A stretch of 64,000 bases of DNA from Kibdelosporangium aridum. GTDB lineage: Bacteria; Actinomycetota; Actinomycetes; Mycobacteriales; Pseudonocardiaceae. Made by a program: the position numbers and the translations under genes. Each line of letters starts with the position of its first letter. Within the stretch, counting starts at the first letter, position 1. The notes beneath the pieces were generated by a model. It was not told the DNA's origin and did no database searches. It saw only the letters and a list, made by a program, of their open reading frames with translations. Of this stretch, positions 1-8,275 are shown one piece after another. Where the stretch lies: positions 1,736,001-1,800,000 of the forward strand of contig NZ_FWXV01000002.1 in assembly GCF_900176515.1 (NCBI RefSeq), in the 5' to 3' direction.

Positions 1-1049
1 GAACAGCCGGTTACTTCCTGAGCCCACTTGGCGGTGGGCATCACGCCCGGTGTGAGCGCGTTGCGAGCGGCGGCGAGGTAGTCGCCGTAGAGCACTCTGG
101 CTTTCTTCGCCCGTGATGTGCGCCGTGCTTTCTTGGCTGGTGTCGTGCGTGTCGGCCGGTGCGGTTCACGAACCTGGTCGTCACGGTGTTCATGAACGTG
201 GTCGGCAGCGTTGTCGTGAACCTGGCTGGCAGGGTTCACGAGCGGTCCAGTGTGGGTGGATGCGGCGTTGCCGGGGAGATCGGTGGGCAGCGCTGGGGAC
301 CTCACGGCCAGCCACGGCGACGGCTGCTGCAGGGTGGCCAGCTCGCGCATGTGCTGAACCGCTGCCAACTCCGCCAGCATCCGCTCCCGCATCGCCGGGT
401 CGTGAGCGGCGTTCGACGCGCGCAGCGCACGCCGCAGCCGGAGGTCTCGGAACACGACCCGCGGCGCGGAAGACAGGTGCGCCACCCGACCAGCAGCACG
501 GTGGCGGGTGCGGGCCAACGCGTCCCGCTGATCATCGGCCAGACCCAGCCGGGACAGCAGCCGCTCTCGCACCTCACGGCCGACCTTCGCCCAGGTGGTC
601 ATGCGCCCACCAGCAGCGTGCCGAATCTCGATCCCCAGCGCGAGGTGCAGCATCACCAAGCCCAGGATCGGGCCCAACGCCACCCGGGCGAGCCCCTCGA
701 TCGGGCCGGACAGATCCAGCGCCATGTACGCCGATAGCCCGCACAGCATCCAGGCCACCAGCCGCGCCGGGCCAGGTCGACCCCTCGCCGACTGGACACC
801 CGCACGCATCGCGTAACCACACGCGATCAACGCCACCTCGACCACCGCGAACATGATCGCCCGCTCCCAGATGGCTGTGATCCCCAGCCGCTCACCAAAA
901 AACCGCCACGACGTATCCACCGACACGGCCAGCGACATCGCCGCCACCAGGTAGAACCCGCGTGCCCCAGCGGGACCACCCTTGCGGTGCTCTCGCCCGG
1001 ACTCGGTGGGCGCCCGCATCTGCTCCGCTGTGGACTGCTGTGTGGTCAT
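1..1049 (-). CDS. SpdA-like DUF2637 membrane protein, C-terminus beyond window edge
   Basis: The frame is open from the ATG at 1049 to the window edge (349 codons), so the gene is partial. A strong ribosome binding site (GGAGGAGGTGATC) precedes the start. The N-terminal half has about four hydrophobic stretches (roughly residues 30-50, 58-80, 95-112, 120-140). The C-terminal half is charged, with many Arg/Ala helices and a Lys/Arg-rich segment near residue 310. This layout fits the DUF2637 family, the SpdA/Spd proteins of actinomycete conjugative elements, which are thought to help spread the element within mycelium. It heads a run of minus-strand element genes. The family call is from the overall pattern rather than an alignment. 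Confidence 0.72.
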   Translation of the reverse strand, partial: MTTQQSTAEQMRAPTESGREHRKGGPAGARGFYLVAAMSLAVSVDTSWRFFGERLGITAIWERAIMFAVVEVALIACGYAMRAGVQSARGRPGPARLVAWMLCGLSAYMALDLSGPIEGLARVALGPILGLVMLHLALGIEIRHAAGGRMTTWAKVGREVRERLLSRLGLADDQRDALARTRHRAAGRVAHLSSAPRVVFRDLRLRRALRASNAAHDPAMRERMLAELAAVQHMRELATLQQPSPWLAVRSPALPTDLPGNAASTHTGPLVNPASQVHDNAADHVHEHRDDQVREPHRPTRTTPAKKARRTSRAKKARVLYGDYLAAARNALTPGVMPTAKWAQEVTGC

Positions 1050-1314
1050 GGCTGATCACCTCCTCCCTGACAGCCGCCAGGGTTCGTAGGATTCCGACGC
1101 GCGAGTTGCCGCCGGACAATCTCTGGTGTGTCCTGATAGGACACTCTGACCGTGTCGGCGGCGCTGGCCTGCTGCCGCTTGCGGTCGGTCACGTTGTCTT
1201 ACGAACGATCGACACCCCGCCAGCCCAGCGAGGGCTTGCTGGAACCAGGGGGCAACCCGATCTGTGCGGCGGACGCGGGCAGCGCGGCGCCTGCCAGTGG
1301 AAGAGACCTGGCCC

Positions 1315-1500
1315 TTACGCGGGGCAGGCGGCCATCATCTGGCGCAGCCCGTGCAGCTCGGCGTGATCCACCGACAGGCGGTACCGGATCTTGATCAGGA
1401 TGTAGGCGGTCGCGAACTCACACCACGCCGCCTGGCGCGGTGGTTTCCAGTCGCTGGCGTCCCGGTCGCCCTTGCCATGGTTGACGCGGCGGGTGGTCAT
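1315..1500 (-). pseudogene. C-terminal remnant of an HNH (DUF1524/GmrSD-type) nuclease
   Basis: This 61-codon frame reads like the last part of secreted HNH family proteins of the DUF1524/GmrSD type: NHGKGDRDASDWKPP, then a Cys, then a segment with LIKIRYRLSVD and a final MAAC. In full proteins this follows a catalytic HNH region of about 150 residues, which is absent here. The sequence upstream belongs to the M23 peptidase frame, so the nuclease core was lost. It is probably a decayed fragment and not an active enzyme. Confidence 0.45.
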
Positions 1501-1537
1501 GCACACCACCCCGTGCCTGCGCCGACAGGGGGTGTGG

Positions 1538-2053
1538 TCAGTAGCGGATGCCGTGCCGCGACAGCCACGGCACCGGGTCCACACGCGCGCTGCGATCACC
1601 ACGCGGCCAGACCTCGAAATGCAGGTGCGGCCCGGTGGACTGGCCACGGGAACCGACCGTGGCGATCTGCTCCCCTGCGTCCACAGTGGAGCCCGTGCGC
1701 TGGTCGATGGTGTGCATGTGGCCGTAGACGGTGACTGTCCCGTCCGGGTGGCGGATCCGCATCCACAGGCCGAATCCGCTCGCGGGCCCGGCCTCGATCA
1801 CGGTGCCGGCGGTGACCGCGCGGATCGGGGTGCCGGTCGGGGCGGCGATGTCGATGCCGTAGTGCGGCCCGCCGCGGCGGGGCCCGTAACCGGAGGTGAA
1901 CCGTCCCTCAACAGGTTTGACGTAGCGGTTACCGCTCCCGGCGGGCGGGGACGTGACCGGAGGGGTGTCGGCGGTACTGGTGTGGTGATACGCCACCACC
2001 ACCAGCACCACGGTGGCGCCGATCAGCACGCGGCGGCCGGATCTGCGAGCCAT
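1538..2053 (-). CDS. M23-family peptidase (LytM-like), membrane-anchored or secreted
   Basis: This 171-residue protein has an N-terminal hydrophobic segment (about 8-22) and a short linker. An M23 metallopeptidase domain follows from about residue 45. Zinc and catalytic residues are visible: H64 and D68 in HYGIDIAAP, histidines in YGHMH, and the HLH of GPHLHFEVWP near 143-145. The family cleaves peptide cross-bridges in peptidoglycan. In a conjugative element it probably opens the wall locally for transfer, together with the transglycosylase-like protein at 2646-3152. It lies 6 bases downstream of the small gene at 2060-2242, so the two are probably co-translated. Confidence 0.88.
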   Translation of the reverse strand: MARRSGRRVLIGATVVLVVVAYHHTSTADTPPVTSPPAGSGNRYVKPVEGRFTSGYGPRRGGPHYGIDIAAPTGTPIRAVTAGTVIEAGPASGFGLWMRIRHPDGTVTVYGHMHTIDQRTGSTVDAGEQIATVGSRGQSTGPHLHFEVWPRGDRSARVDPVPWLSRHGIRY

Positions 2054-2059
2054 CAGGCA

Positions 2060-2242
2060 TCACCGCTCGCCACACGTGCAGATCTCGTCGGTCAACTCAC
2101 CATTCGGGGTGGTCCACACGGGACACGACGCGGCGTGTGGTGTGTCCAGCCCCACCACCGGCCGCGGTGTGGTGAACAGGTCATGCTCCACAGCCCGGGT
2201 CGCGGTGGTGGTCTGATCATGCAGGGGTGGGGTGTCTAGCAT
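2060..2242 (-). CDS. Small element protein of unknown function (60 aa)
   Basis: This short frame has a good ribosome binding site (CAGGAG) and ends 6 bases before the M23 peptidase start. The product is hydrophilic, with no membrane segment, and ends in a CTCGER tail. One further Cys lies in the middle. No family is recognised. Its place in the tightly packed minus-strand train supports it as a real gene. Confidence 0.5.
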   Translation of the reverse strand: MLDTPPLHDQTTTATRAVEHDLFTTPRPVVGLDTPHAASCPVWTTPNGELTDEICTCGER

Positions 2243-2331
2243 GGGGATCTCCTGACTGCATCAGGGATGCGGGTGGGAGACCCGGCCCGGCGGGGTCTTC
2301 TTGGCCGGAGAGCCGCCGGGCCGGGGCGACG

Positions 2332-2529
2332 TCACCGGCGGCGGCCGGCCTTGCGCACGCGGCCGTACTCGTCGATGTCTTCCTTCGGCTTGCCACCGGC
2401 GAGAGCCACCGCGCACACGGCCGCGAGGACGCCCATCACCACGGCGATCACGTACTCGTTCATGGTGACCGCGGTAGCGGACAGGATCACGAAAGCCAGG
2501 AACAGCACTCCCAGAACAAAACCCCTCAT
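2332..2529 (-). CDS. Small two-helix membrane protein
   Basis: The ATG at 2529 is preferred because GGAGGAAG lies just upstream; an in-frame start 11 codons earlier has no such site. The 65-residue product has two hydrophobic helices (about 2-20 and 25-42), then a charged tail ending in Arg residues, probably cytoplasmic. No family is recognised. Small membrane proteins like this are common in the transfer region of actinomycete integrative elements. Confidence 0.6.
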   Translation of the reverse strand: MRGFVLGVLFLAFVILSATAVTMNEYVIAVVMGVLAAVCAVALAGGKPKEDIDEYGRVRKAGRRR

Positions 2530-2645
2530 GACTCTTCCTCCATCATTCTCGTTGGTGTGCAATACATTTCTTCCCTCCGCGCCGGGCCGGGGCGTGGCGC
2601 GGAGACGTGTGTTGTGGTGCCGTGCCAGTCATGCGCGTGAGACGG

Positions 2646-3152
2646 TCATGGTGTGACACAACCGCGGTGCACGGCGTCCACGATCGTCCGCGCGGTGTTC
2701 TCGTGCTTGGCATACGCAGTCGGAAACGCGGACCGTTGGACCTGTTGGGCGGCACGGGCGACGCTCATCTGCTGCCAGCCCGCCACCGCGCGCAGACGCT
2801 CGTAGAACTTCCGGGCGCTGTAGGTCGGGGTCATCACCTGCGCCGGGGAACCCCACCCCATACTGGGACGCTGCTGAAACAGGCCCAGCGAGTCACGGTC
2901 ACCGTAGTTCACGTTGCGCAGCCCAGACTCCTGCATCGCGGTCGCCACCGCGACCACCTGCCCGCGCTCGGGCACATCCATGTCCCGGCCGACCGCGACG
3001 ATGGTGGCGGCGTTGCCCAGTTGATCCGCCCCGTAACCGGGCACAACCGGCGCGGCGCACTGGGCATTGCCGGTACCGGCGTCCGGGCCGACCAGATACC
3101 CGATCAGCGCGACCACGCACAGCGCTCCACCGGCCTTGGTCGCCAGCGACAT
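2646..3152 (-). CDS. Lytic transglycosylase-like protein of the conjugative module
   Basis: The 168-residue protein starts with a hydrophobic signal or anchor (about 7-24). It then carries a lysozyme-like region with the catalytic-type Glu in AMQESGLRN (E75) and the motif SLGLFQQRPSMGWG. The C-terminal half contains QRSAFPTAYAKHE. This arrangement is typical of small exported transglycosylase-like proteins of actinobacterial mobile elements. It would cut peptidoglycan glycan strands, complementing the M23 peptidase encoded downstream. The tiny gene at 3160-3264 ends 7 bases before it. Confidence 0.75.
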   Translation of the reverse strand: MSLATKAGGALCVVALIGYLVGPDAGTGNAQCAAPVVPGYGADQLGNAATIVAVGRDMDVPERGQVVAVATAMQESGLRNVNYGDRDSLGLFQQRPSMGWGSPAQVMTPTYSARKFYERLRAVAGWQQMSVARAAQQVQRSAFPTAYAKHENTARTIVDAVHRGCVTP

Positions 3153-3159
3153 CGCCCCA

Positions 3160-3264
3160 TCACCACGGCCCGATCAGGGCCGCCACGTGCAGCACCGCCG
3201 CGGTCGCGCACATGCACGCCGCGACGATGACCAGCAGCACGACCGTCCTCATGCGCGGGGACAT
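3160..3264 (-). CDS. Very small single-helix membrane protein (34 aa)
   Basis: The ATG at 3264 overlaps the stop of the upstream gene in the form TGATG, which points to translational coupling. The product is almost entirely one hydrophobic helix (MRTVVLLVIVAACMCATAA). Larger readings of this frame begin inside the neighbour and look less likely. The function is unknown. Confidence 0.5.
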   Translation of the reverse strand: MSPRMRTVVLLVIVAACMCATAAVLHVAALIGPW

Positions 3265-3458
3265 CACGCCGCCAGCGCCATCGGTTGCGGGCCACCGAAC
3301 ACAGGCGTGGGCGGCTGTGCGGTCTGCCCGGGGCAGGTGGACCGCCACGTGCCGCAATGCACCCGAGTCGTCCGGCCGTCACCGAGACGCGCCACCACGG
3401 TCAGCAATCCACAACCGCGGGGACACTTCCTGACGGCTTCAGGGTGGGGAAAGTTCAT
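3264..3458 (-). CDS. Small Cys-containing protein, possible zinc ribbon
   Basis: The start at 3458 is chosen because AAAGGAC lies at a good distance. The 64-residue protein has CPRGC near the N-terminus and HC...CPG about 25 residues later, a spacing compatible with a small zinc-binding knuckle. The C-terminus is rich in Pro and Ala. It overlaps the next gene by one base. No family is recognised. Confidence 0.5.
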   Translation of the reverse strand: MNFPHPEAVRKCPRGCGLLTVVARLGDGRTTRVHCGTWRSTCPGQTAQPPTPVFGGPQPMALAA

Positions 3459-3639
3459 GACAATGTCCTTTCTGGACCTCACGCACCACGCGGGCAGCTG
3501 GTCATTGCCGCGGCCGACATCACCGGCCGCGCCGAGACACGCTGCGCGTGGGTAAGTAGACGGAGTGGCAGCGGCGATCAGGAATCGCGATCGCCGAGCT
3601 CCACGAGAAACAGGCCCCGTGACTACGGAACAGCGGCGG

Positions 3640-4134
3640 TTATGCCGCCAGCTCACCGTGCGACGGGGACGTGACACCCGGCAGCGGCGTGCACGGAGCC
3701 GACTCGGTCAACGCGGTGATCTCCGCATCGATCCGGTCACGCTCCACAGGATCGGTGGTCTCCCACCACAAATCGGTCAGCGCACGCAACCGGTACGCCG
3801 TCGCCCACGCCGCATCCGGTACGGCGCGGCGGTCGCGCTGCGGACGCACACCGCACAACGGGCACCGGCGGGCAGCGCCGCCCATGCGCTTGATCTGCCG
3901 TTCCCGCAACCGAGTGCCCTTCCAGGTGCGGGCCAGCGTCCACGTGATGCCCGCTGCCCGAACAACCTGCAGCAGCCGCGCGCCCTGCCCGGTCTGGTGC
4001 AGCGCCAGCCGGGACGTGACATCCTTCGCCCACCCGATGTAGTGGCGGGCATGCCGGTAAGGCCGGTCGAAGTGCAACAAATACACCGTGCCCACGTACC
4101 GGTCCGGCACCATCACCGGGCTAGTCGAGTCCAT
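3640..4134 (-). CDS. GIY-YIG superfamily nuclease-like protein
   Basis: The protein is about 164 residues. Its N-terminal part contains a GIY-YIG-like core: GTVYLLHFDRPYRHARHYIG, then WAKDVTSRLALHQTGQGARL and a conserved-looking Arg/Lys helix. A CPLCG pair near the middle could bind zinc. Such proteins are frequent in actinomycete integrative elements and phages; their substrates are mostly unknown. The start is uncertain: the ATG at 4134 overlaps the upstream gene by 14 bases, and another ATG lies 7 codons in. Family membership is probable and nuclease activity is inferred. Confidence 0.65.
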   Translation of the reverse strand: MDSTSPVMVPDRYVGTVYLLHFDRPYRHARHYIGWAKDVTSRLALHQTGQGARLLQVVRAAGITWTLARTWKGTRLRERQIKRMGGAARRCPLCGVRPQRDRRAVPDAAWATAYRLRALTDLWWETTDPVERDRIDAEITALTESAPCTPLPGVTSPSHGELAA

Positions 4135-4684
4135 CCAGGACACCCGCCACAACCCGGTTGAGCATGGCGCAGATCTCCCAGACAGCGTCCTTCGCCGTCA
4201 ACGTCTCCGGTGTCGCGGTGTCCCGGTACACCGGTTCGGGCAGATCTCCCAGCGTGATCGGGACACGCACCAGCACCATCGGCAACACCGTCAAGTGCTG
4301 AGGATCCTGCGGGTCAAACCAGCGGCGAGGCGACAGCGAATCCCGCTGCCAGCCCCTGGCCTTGTACCGCAACTCCCGCGGCAACGTCAGTGCCCCCTTG
4401 GCCCCGATGACCACATCCACCGCCATGTGACCAAACTCGTCCCACATGACCTCAGCCGACTGGACGCGCGGGTTCGACTTGACGTAGGGCGGGGCCATGA
4501 TCGGCGAGCTCGCCACCCGCCACGCGTTGGCGGCGAACTCCAGGCGGCCGGTCGTCGGCTGCTCGTCAAAGTCGAGGAACTTTCCGCGGTGCCGTGCCAG
4601 ATAGGCCCCGTAGCGCGAGACACCGTCACTGGCCTGGTCGCGGTCGTAGACATCGTCAGGCCGGAACGGCCGGTCGGTTCTCAC
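4121..4684 (-). CDS. Element protein of unknown function (188 aa)
   Basis: The GTG at 4684 overlaps the stop of the tiny upstream gene as GTGA, which decides the start. The product is soluble, with no clear membrane helix. Recognisable stretches include WDEFGHMAVDVVIGAKG and a segment rich in Pro and Val, suggesting a mixed alpha/beta fold. I do not recognise a family. It sits between a small membrane protein gene and the GIY-YIG gene in one apparent transcription unit. Confidence 0.6.
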   Translation of the reverse strand: MRTDRPFRPDDVYDRDQASDGVSRYGAYLARHRGKFLDFDEQPTTGRLEFAANAWRVASSPIMAPPYVKSNPRVQSAEVMWDEFGHMAVDVVIGAKGALTLPRELRYKARGWQRDSLSPRRWFDPQDPQHLTVLPMVLVRVPITLGDLPEPVYRDTATPETLTAKDAVWEICAMLNRVVAGVLDGLD

Positions 4685-4794
4685 CACCACACCACACCCC
4701 CATAGCGCTTGAGCGTCACCATGACCGCGAGCACCGCGGCGATGACGATCAGCACCCACAACCCCACCATCGCACCACGTAAACGCTTCCCCAT
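4681..4794 (-). CDS. Very small single-helix membrane protein (37 aa)
   Basis: A strong GGGAGGT ribosome binding site precedes the ATG at 4794, and the stop overlaps the next gene as GTGA. The product has a short basic N-terminus, one hydrophobic helix (VGLWVLIVIAAVLAVMV) and a short aromatic tail. It is the second such mini-membrane protein in this train. The function is unknown. Confidence 0.55.
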   Translation of the reverse strand: MGKRLRGAMVGLWVLIVIAAVLAVMVTLKRYGGVVWW

Positions 4795-4975
4795 CCTTTT
4801 ACCTCCCAACGACTTCAGTGCACTTCGAAACAACTGCGGACAACGCACAATTAGCCGCACCACTCAACGGCGTCGCAGGCAGCACGTCGGCCTGTCCCTG
4901 AAACCAAAGGTGCGGCCCGGCACACGAGCGCTGTCAGATGACGCCGTGCGCGGACGAAAGAATTCGATCAACGCG

Positions 4976-5122
4976 TCAGACCGGACCCTGTACAGGCCAC
5001 CGGGTCGTCTGCACATAGGTGAACCCGTGCTCGGTGAATGGTTTCTCGACAACCCGCTCACGTCCGCCGCCGGGCGTGGTGACCCACGTCCCCAGGTCGG
5101 CCCACTCTGCCCGGCCCAACAT
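4976..5122 (-). CDS. Small element protein (48 aa)
   Basis: The ATG at 5122 overlaps the stop of the upstream gene as TGATG. The 48-residue product (MLGRAEWADLGTWVTTPGGG at its start) has several Trp residues and ends VQGPV. It reads as a genuine compact protein, perhaps with short beta strands. No family is recognised. About 180 bases without a clear gene separate it from the next start at 4794. Confidence 0.5.
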   Translation of the reverse strand: MLGRAEWADLGTWVTTPGGGRERVVEKPFTEHGFTYVQTTRWPVQGPV

Positions 5123-5442
5123 CACGCCGCCTCCGTCGTCACCGGAGCGTCACGGCGCTCGCCAGATCCACGCGCCTGCCCGGCGGGCGCGCCTCCGTGC
5201 TCGAGCGCGCGCTCCGCGATGCGGCGATCACGGCGGGCACGAGCCGAACCGTCCAGCAGCGCGGTGGTGGGTTCCGGGCCCGGCTCCCGCAGCTGCGCCA
5301 GTTCCGCCGACAGCCTGGGATTGCTGACCAGGTGGTGAAACTCGGGATCCAACGGCGTCAGCGCGGTGTCCTGCCCGAAGTCGACATCGGCGAGAAAGTC
5401 CGCGTTGTACTCGTCAAGCAACACATCATCGTCGGCGTACAT
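5122..5442 (-). CDS. Acidic then basic small protein of the element (106 aa)
   Basis: The start at 5442 is preferred because GAAGGAG lies upstream; the longer frame contains low-complexity Arg/Pro sequence. The N-terminal 45 residues are strongly acidic (YADDDVLLDEYNADFLADVD). The second half is Arg/Ala-rich and probably helical. It overlaps the next gene by one base (TGATG). No family is recognised; a regulator or DNA-associated role is possible but unproven. Confidence 0.55.
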   Translation of the reverse strand: MYADDDVLLDEYNADFLADVDFGQDTALTPLDPEFHHLVSNPRLSAELAQLREPGPEPTTALLDGSARARRDRRIAERALEHGGAPAGQARGSGERRDAPVTTEAA

Positions 5443-5560
5443 CGGCAAGAGCTCCTTCGTCAAAGGTGAACGTCGTTGTGGCCGTTGGTCCCCCGACACC
5501 GCCACACCGCACCCCCTCGGGGGACGGTGTGGAGGATCGGCATCCAACGACATGCGGGGC

Positions 5561-5968
5561 CTAATCCGGGCAGTCCGGTGTCGTCGGGTCGGCCAGAAAC
5601 ACCGTGCTGGGCTCGGCAACGTCCAACACGCGGTCGATCAGCGGACGCCGGTCCCGCCGCTCCGGCGGAATCGGCCGAACCACCAAGCGGGTGCCAATCC
5701 GACTGACCAGCTGTTCCGCCCACGCGTCCACGGCCGCGTAGTCGCCGTCGCTGTACTCCGGGCGAGCCGGCACATCCCGCAACACGGGATGCAGCTCCAA
5801 CAGCCACTCCCGGCACGCCGCGGTCACCAGCAATCCGAAGAACGGGCCCGGTACCGGACTTTGCGTTAGGAACTCCAAGATGTGCTGCTGGTGGCTGCCG
5901 TACGTGGGAAACCCGTGCGTGACACCCAAAATCGTCAACAGATCAAACTCCGCGTTCTCCGCGTCCAC
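5561..5968 (-). CDS. Element protein of unknown function (135 aa)
   Basis: The GTG at 5968 has AAGGAG six bases upstream and gives a start MDAENAEFD, which fits better than the Arg-rich upstream extension. The product is soluble with a mixed helical content (EFLTQSPVPGPFFGLLVTAA in the middle). It appears to be the first gene of the minus-strand train reaching from about 6 kb to the left edge. No family is recognised. Confidence 0.55.
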   Translation of the reverse strand: MDAENAEFDLLTILGVTHGFPTYGSHQQHILEFLTQSPVPGPFFGLLVTAACREWLLELHPVLRDVPARPEYSDGDYAAVDAWAEQLVSRIGTRLVVRPIPPERRDRRPLIDRVLDVAEPSTVFLADPTTPDCPD

Positions 5969-6830
5969 ACGCGACTCCTTACCTGCTACTCGTTGCGGGA
6001 TCGGACAAAGAGAGACCGTTGGCTCCCGAAACCTCCACACCCAGGCTCAAACTCGTCACGAACAGGCTGTGGAGGATCGGCACTCAACGGCGCCAGCACG
6101 GTCTGCGAGAAGCAATCAAGGTGTGTCGCCACGGCTACGGCCGTGCGTGTGGGGTCGCAGATCGAACCAGCGCGAAATGTGCAATGTGCGTTTTCTTGCC
6201 CGCTTGCGTTCATAATCGCCCGTTCTTCCAGGGCTACGGGCACCGAAGCTGCGGGTCACCTCGCGGCTTAGCTACAGACTCCGGCCCTAGTTTTTCGCCC
6301 AGCTAGGAGGGATTGACGTTGTCAAACAACAACTGCGACACGTCCACGGCGGACAGGCGCACGGGTTGAGACGCGTCGCGGCGGTTTCCCACCGGGACCA
6401 TGCGCACACAACGAGCCAGGCAATCGACCCACGACCGCACAGGCTGAAGCCGTTGTGCGGAAGGGAAAGGCTTAATCACCTTCAGGACCAACCCGATCGA
6501 CGTCAGGCGGTATCCCTCCGGTTTGGACAGACCTGACGCACACGGCAAACGCTATGTCCGCTGTACGATCTGCCCCCGTTGTCAGCCCCTATACCTAGTC
6601 GCTGAATCCAGGAACGTATGCAGTTCTCAAACAACACAGGCGCAGCCGTCATCGAAAGCCGTTAAGAGACAAGGGAATTCGAGATCCAGCGGCCTGGAAG
6701 ATGCCCGGGGATATCAGGGCCGGGCACCCGGCCGGAACGCTGAAGCCCATCAAGCAGACAAGGAGTTGAACCACCTCCTCGCTTTGACCGATCTGCCCAA
6801 CTCGCCACTCGCAAGGTCTGGTCTAACTAG
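5969..6830. other. Gene-poor interval between the left gene train and the GntR operon
   Basis: This 0.86-kb stretch separates the leftward train from the rightward GntR operon and should hold both promoters. A weak minus-strand frame with a TTG start (6303-6548, 81 codons) lies here but has no clear ribosome binding site or recognisable domain. The local sequence is less GC-rich than the flanking genes. I see no RNA gene. Confidence 0.4.
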
Positions 6831-6844
6831 ATTGTCTAGTCAAT
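6831..6844. promoter_or_regulatory. Candidate GntR operator O1
   Basis: ATTGTCTAGTCAAT is a near-perfect palindrome around CTAG. It is the exact reverse complement of the second site at 6903-6916. The core resembles the GTCTAGAC-type half-sites bound by HutC/KorSA-like GntR regulators. It lies about 100 bases before the GntR gene. Confidence 0.6.
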
Positions 6845-6902
6845 ATGAACGATACGCAGATCGTGGCACTCGTCACTGCGGGGTGTCAACCCCTTTGAGC
6901 AG

Positions 6903-6916
6903 ATTGACTAGACAAT
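6903..6916. promoter_or_regulatory. Candidate GntR operator O2
   Basis: ATTGACTAGACAAT is the mirror image of O1, 72 bases downstream of it. It ends 28 bases before the preferred start of the GntR gene and overlaps another in-frame ATG. The pair suggests autoregulation, with the repressor covering or looping the promoter between the sites. Confidence 0.6.
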
Positions 6917-6944
6917 GGGTCGCGGCCGGGAGAGACTCGTCGGC

Positions 6945-7715
6945 ATGGCGTCAGCAAGAGCGATGTATCACCAGCTAGCGGACACATACCGGGCCAAGAT
7001 CGTGACCGAGGAGCTCAAGCCAGGAGACCGTCTTCCGACCGAACAGGAGCTCGGCGAGGAGTTCAACATCACTCGGGGGACCGTGCGCGACGGACTGAAG
7101 GTGCTGGTCAACGAAGGGTTGATCGTGCCAGCTCGACCCCGGGGCTACTTCGTGCGACCACACGAGCTGTCCTACGTCCGCCCACAAGCTGAGTGGCGAA
7201 AGCAGCCTGCAAGTCCGGAGATGGACCGATGGATGGAAGACCAGACTGTCCTCGGTCGAACCCCATCGCAGCACATCAGCGTCGAAATCATCCCGCCGCC
7301 AGCCAAAGTCGCGGAGCGACTAGGACTAAACGAGGGCGACCTGGTCGTCGCTCGGCGGCGCATCCGCTACATCGATGACGAACCGTTCAACCTGAATGAT
7401 TCTTTCTATTCGTACGACCTGATCAAGGGGTCAGAAATCCTCAACCCAACTGACATCCCCCGTGGCACAAATCAGGCACTGGCAGACCTCGGATACGAAC
7501 AGGTGCGCGCTATCGATGAAGTCGAGGCGCGAATGCCATTGCCCGACGAAGTGAACCGTCTACAGCTTGGTCCCGGTAACCCCGTTCTCGTACATCGGGT
7601 CACAGGATTCACCATCGACGACAAGCCGGTCCGCTGTACCGTCAACGTCCTGATCGGGTCGAAGCATGTGATGCTGTTCGAGCGCTCAAAAGCCGTCGGA
7701 GGCTCAGTGTCGTGA
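6945..7715 (+). CDS. GntR-family regulator (HutC/KorSA-like, UTRA domain)
   Basis: The ATG at 6945 has GGGAGAG ten bases upstream and starts just before the conserved MYHQLADTYR helix; an ATG at 6915 lies inside an operator and is less likely. The product is about 256 residues. A winged helix-turn-helix (PGDRLPTEQELGEEFNITRG) is followed by a UTRA ligand-binding domain from about residue 90. Regulators of this type (KorSA of pSAM2) repress replication and transfer of actinomycete integrative elements, so this is probably the element's copy/transfer switch. The GNAT gene starts within its stop codon. Confidence 0.88.
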   Translation: MASARAMYHQLADTYRAKIVTEELKPGDRLPTEQELGEEFNITRGTVRDGLKVLVNEGLIVPARPRGYFVRPHELSYVRPQAEWRKQPASPEMDRWMEDQTVLGRTPSQHISVEIIPPPAKVAERLGLNEGDLVVARRRIRYIDDEPFNLNDSFYSYDLIKGSEILNPTDIPRGTNQALADLGYEQVRAIDEVEARMPLPDEVNRLQLGPGNPVLVHRVTGFTIDDKPVRCTVNVLIGSKHVMLFERSKAVGGSVS

Positions 7716-8275
7716 CAAAGCCTTACTACATGTCGCGCGCCAAGCCAGGCGAACTGGACGAAGTCATGGCGCTCATCAATCAGCGCATCGAGTGGCTACA
7801 GGAGCAAAACAGCGACCAATGGAATACTGGGCGCCCTTTTAGAACAAGGATGGAGAACTTTATCGACCGCGGTGAAACATGGGTACTCCGAGATGGTGAG
7901 ACGCTGATAGGAACCGTCACCGTTCGAACCGAGGGCGACCCGGACTTTTGGACACCTCGCGAACTTGCAGAGAAAGCCCTATATATCGAGAAGATGGCAA
8001 CAAGCATTACTCGACAAGGGGAAGGCCTTGGCGGGTTGCTGCTTTCCTGGACGCAGAATCACGCGTCAAAGATCGGCGCCAAGATTGTTCGATGGGACGT
8101 TTGGCGGACCAATAAGCGATTGCAGGACTACTACATGACCGTAGGTGCGCGACATATACGCACCGAGGACGTGACAAACCGTTGGTCCGGTGCACTTTTC
8201 GAACTTGACGCGATGAACATCCCCGAGCTGGCAAACGAGATTGTTACACAAGGCACCGGCGAGGCGATCCTGTGA
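7712..8275 (+). CDS. GNAT-family N-acetyltransferase
   Basis: The GTG start overlaps the GntR stop (GTGA). The 187-residue product has a GNAT fold: a GETLIGTVTV strand, then IEKMATSI and the acetyl-CoA loop RQGEGLGGLLL, and a C-terminal YYMTVGARHIR segment. It probably acetylates a small molecule or protein amine; the substrate cannot be told from sequence. Being in one operon with the element's GntR regulator, it is likely expressed only when repression is lifted. Confidence 0.85.
   Translation: MTKPYYMSRAKPGELDEVMALINQRIEWLQEQNSDQWNTGRPFRTRMENFIDRGETWVLRDGETLIGTVTVRTEGDPDFWTPRELAEKALYIEKMATSITRQGEGLGGLLLSWTQNHASKIGAKIVRWDVWRTNKRLQDYYMTVGARHIRTEDVTNRWSGALFELDAMNIPELANEIVTQGTGEAIL

Noticed and set aside
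6303..6548. Minus-strand 81-codon frame
   Set aside because: It needs a TTG start with no ribosome binding site, has no recognisable domain and lies in a promoter-rich interval.
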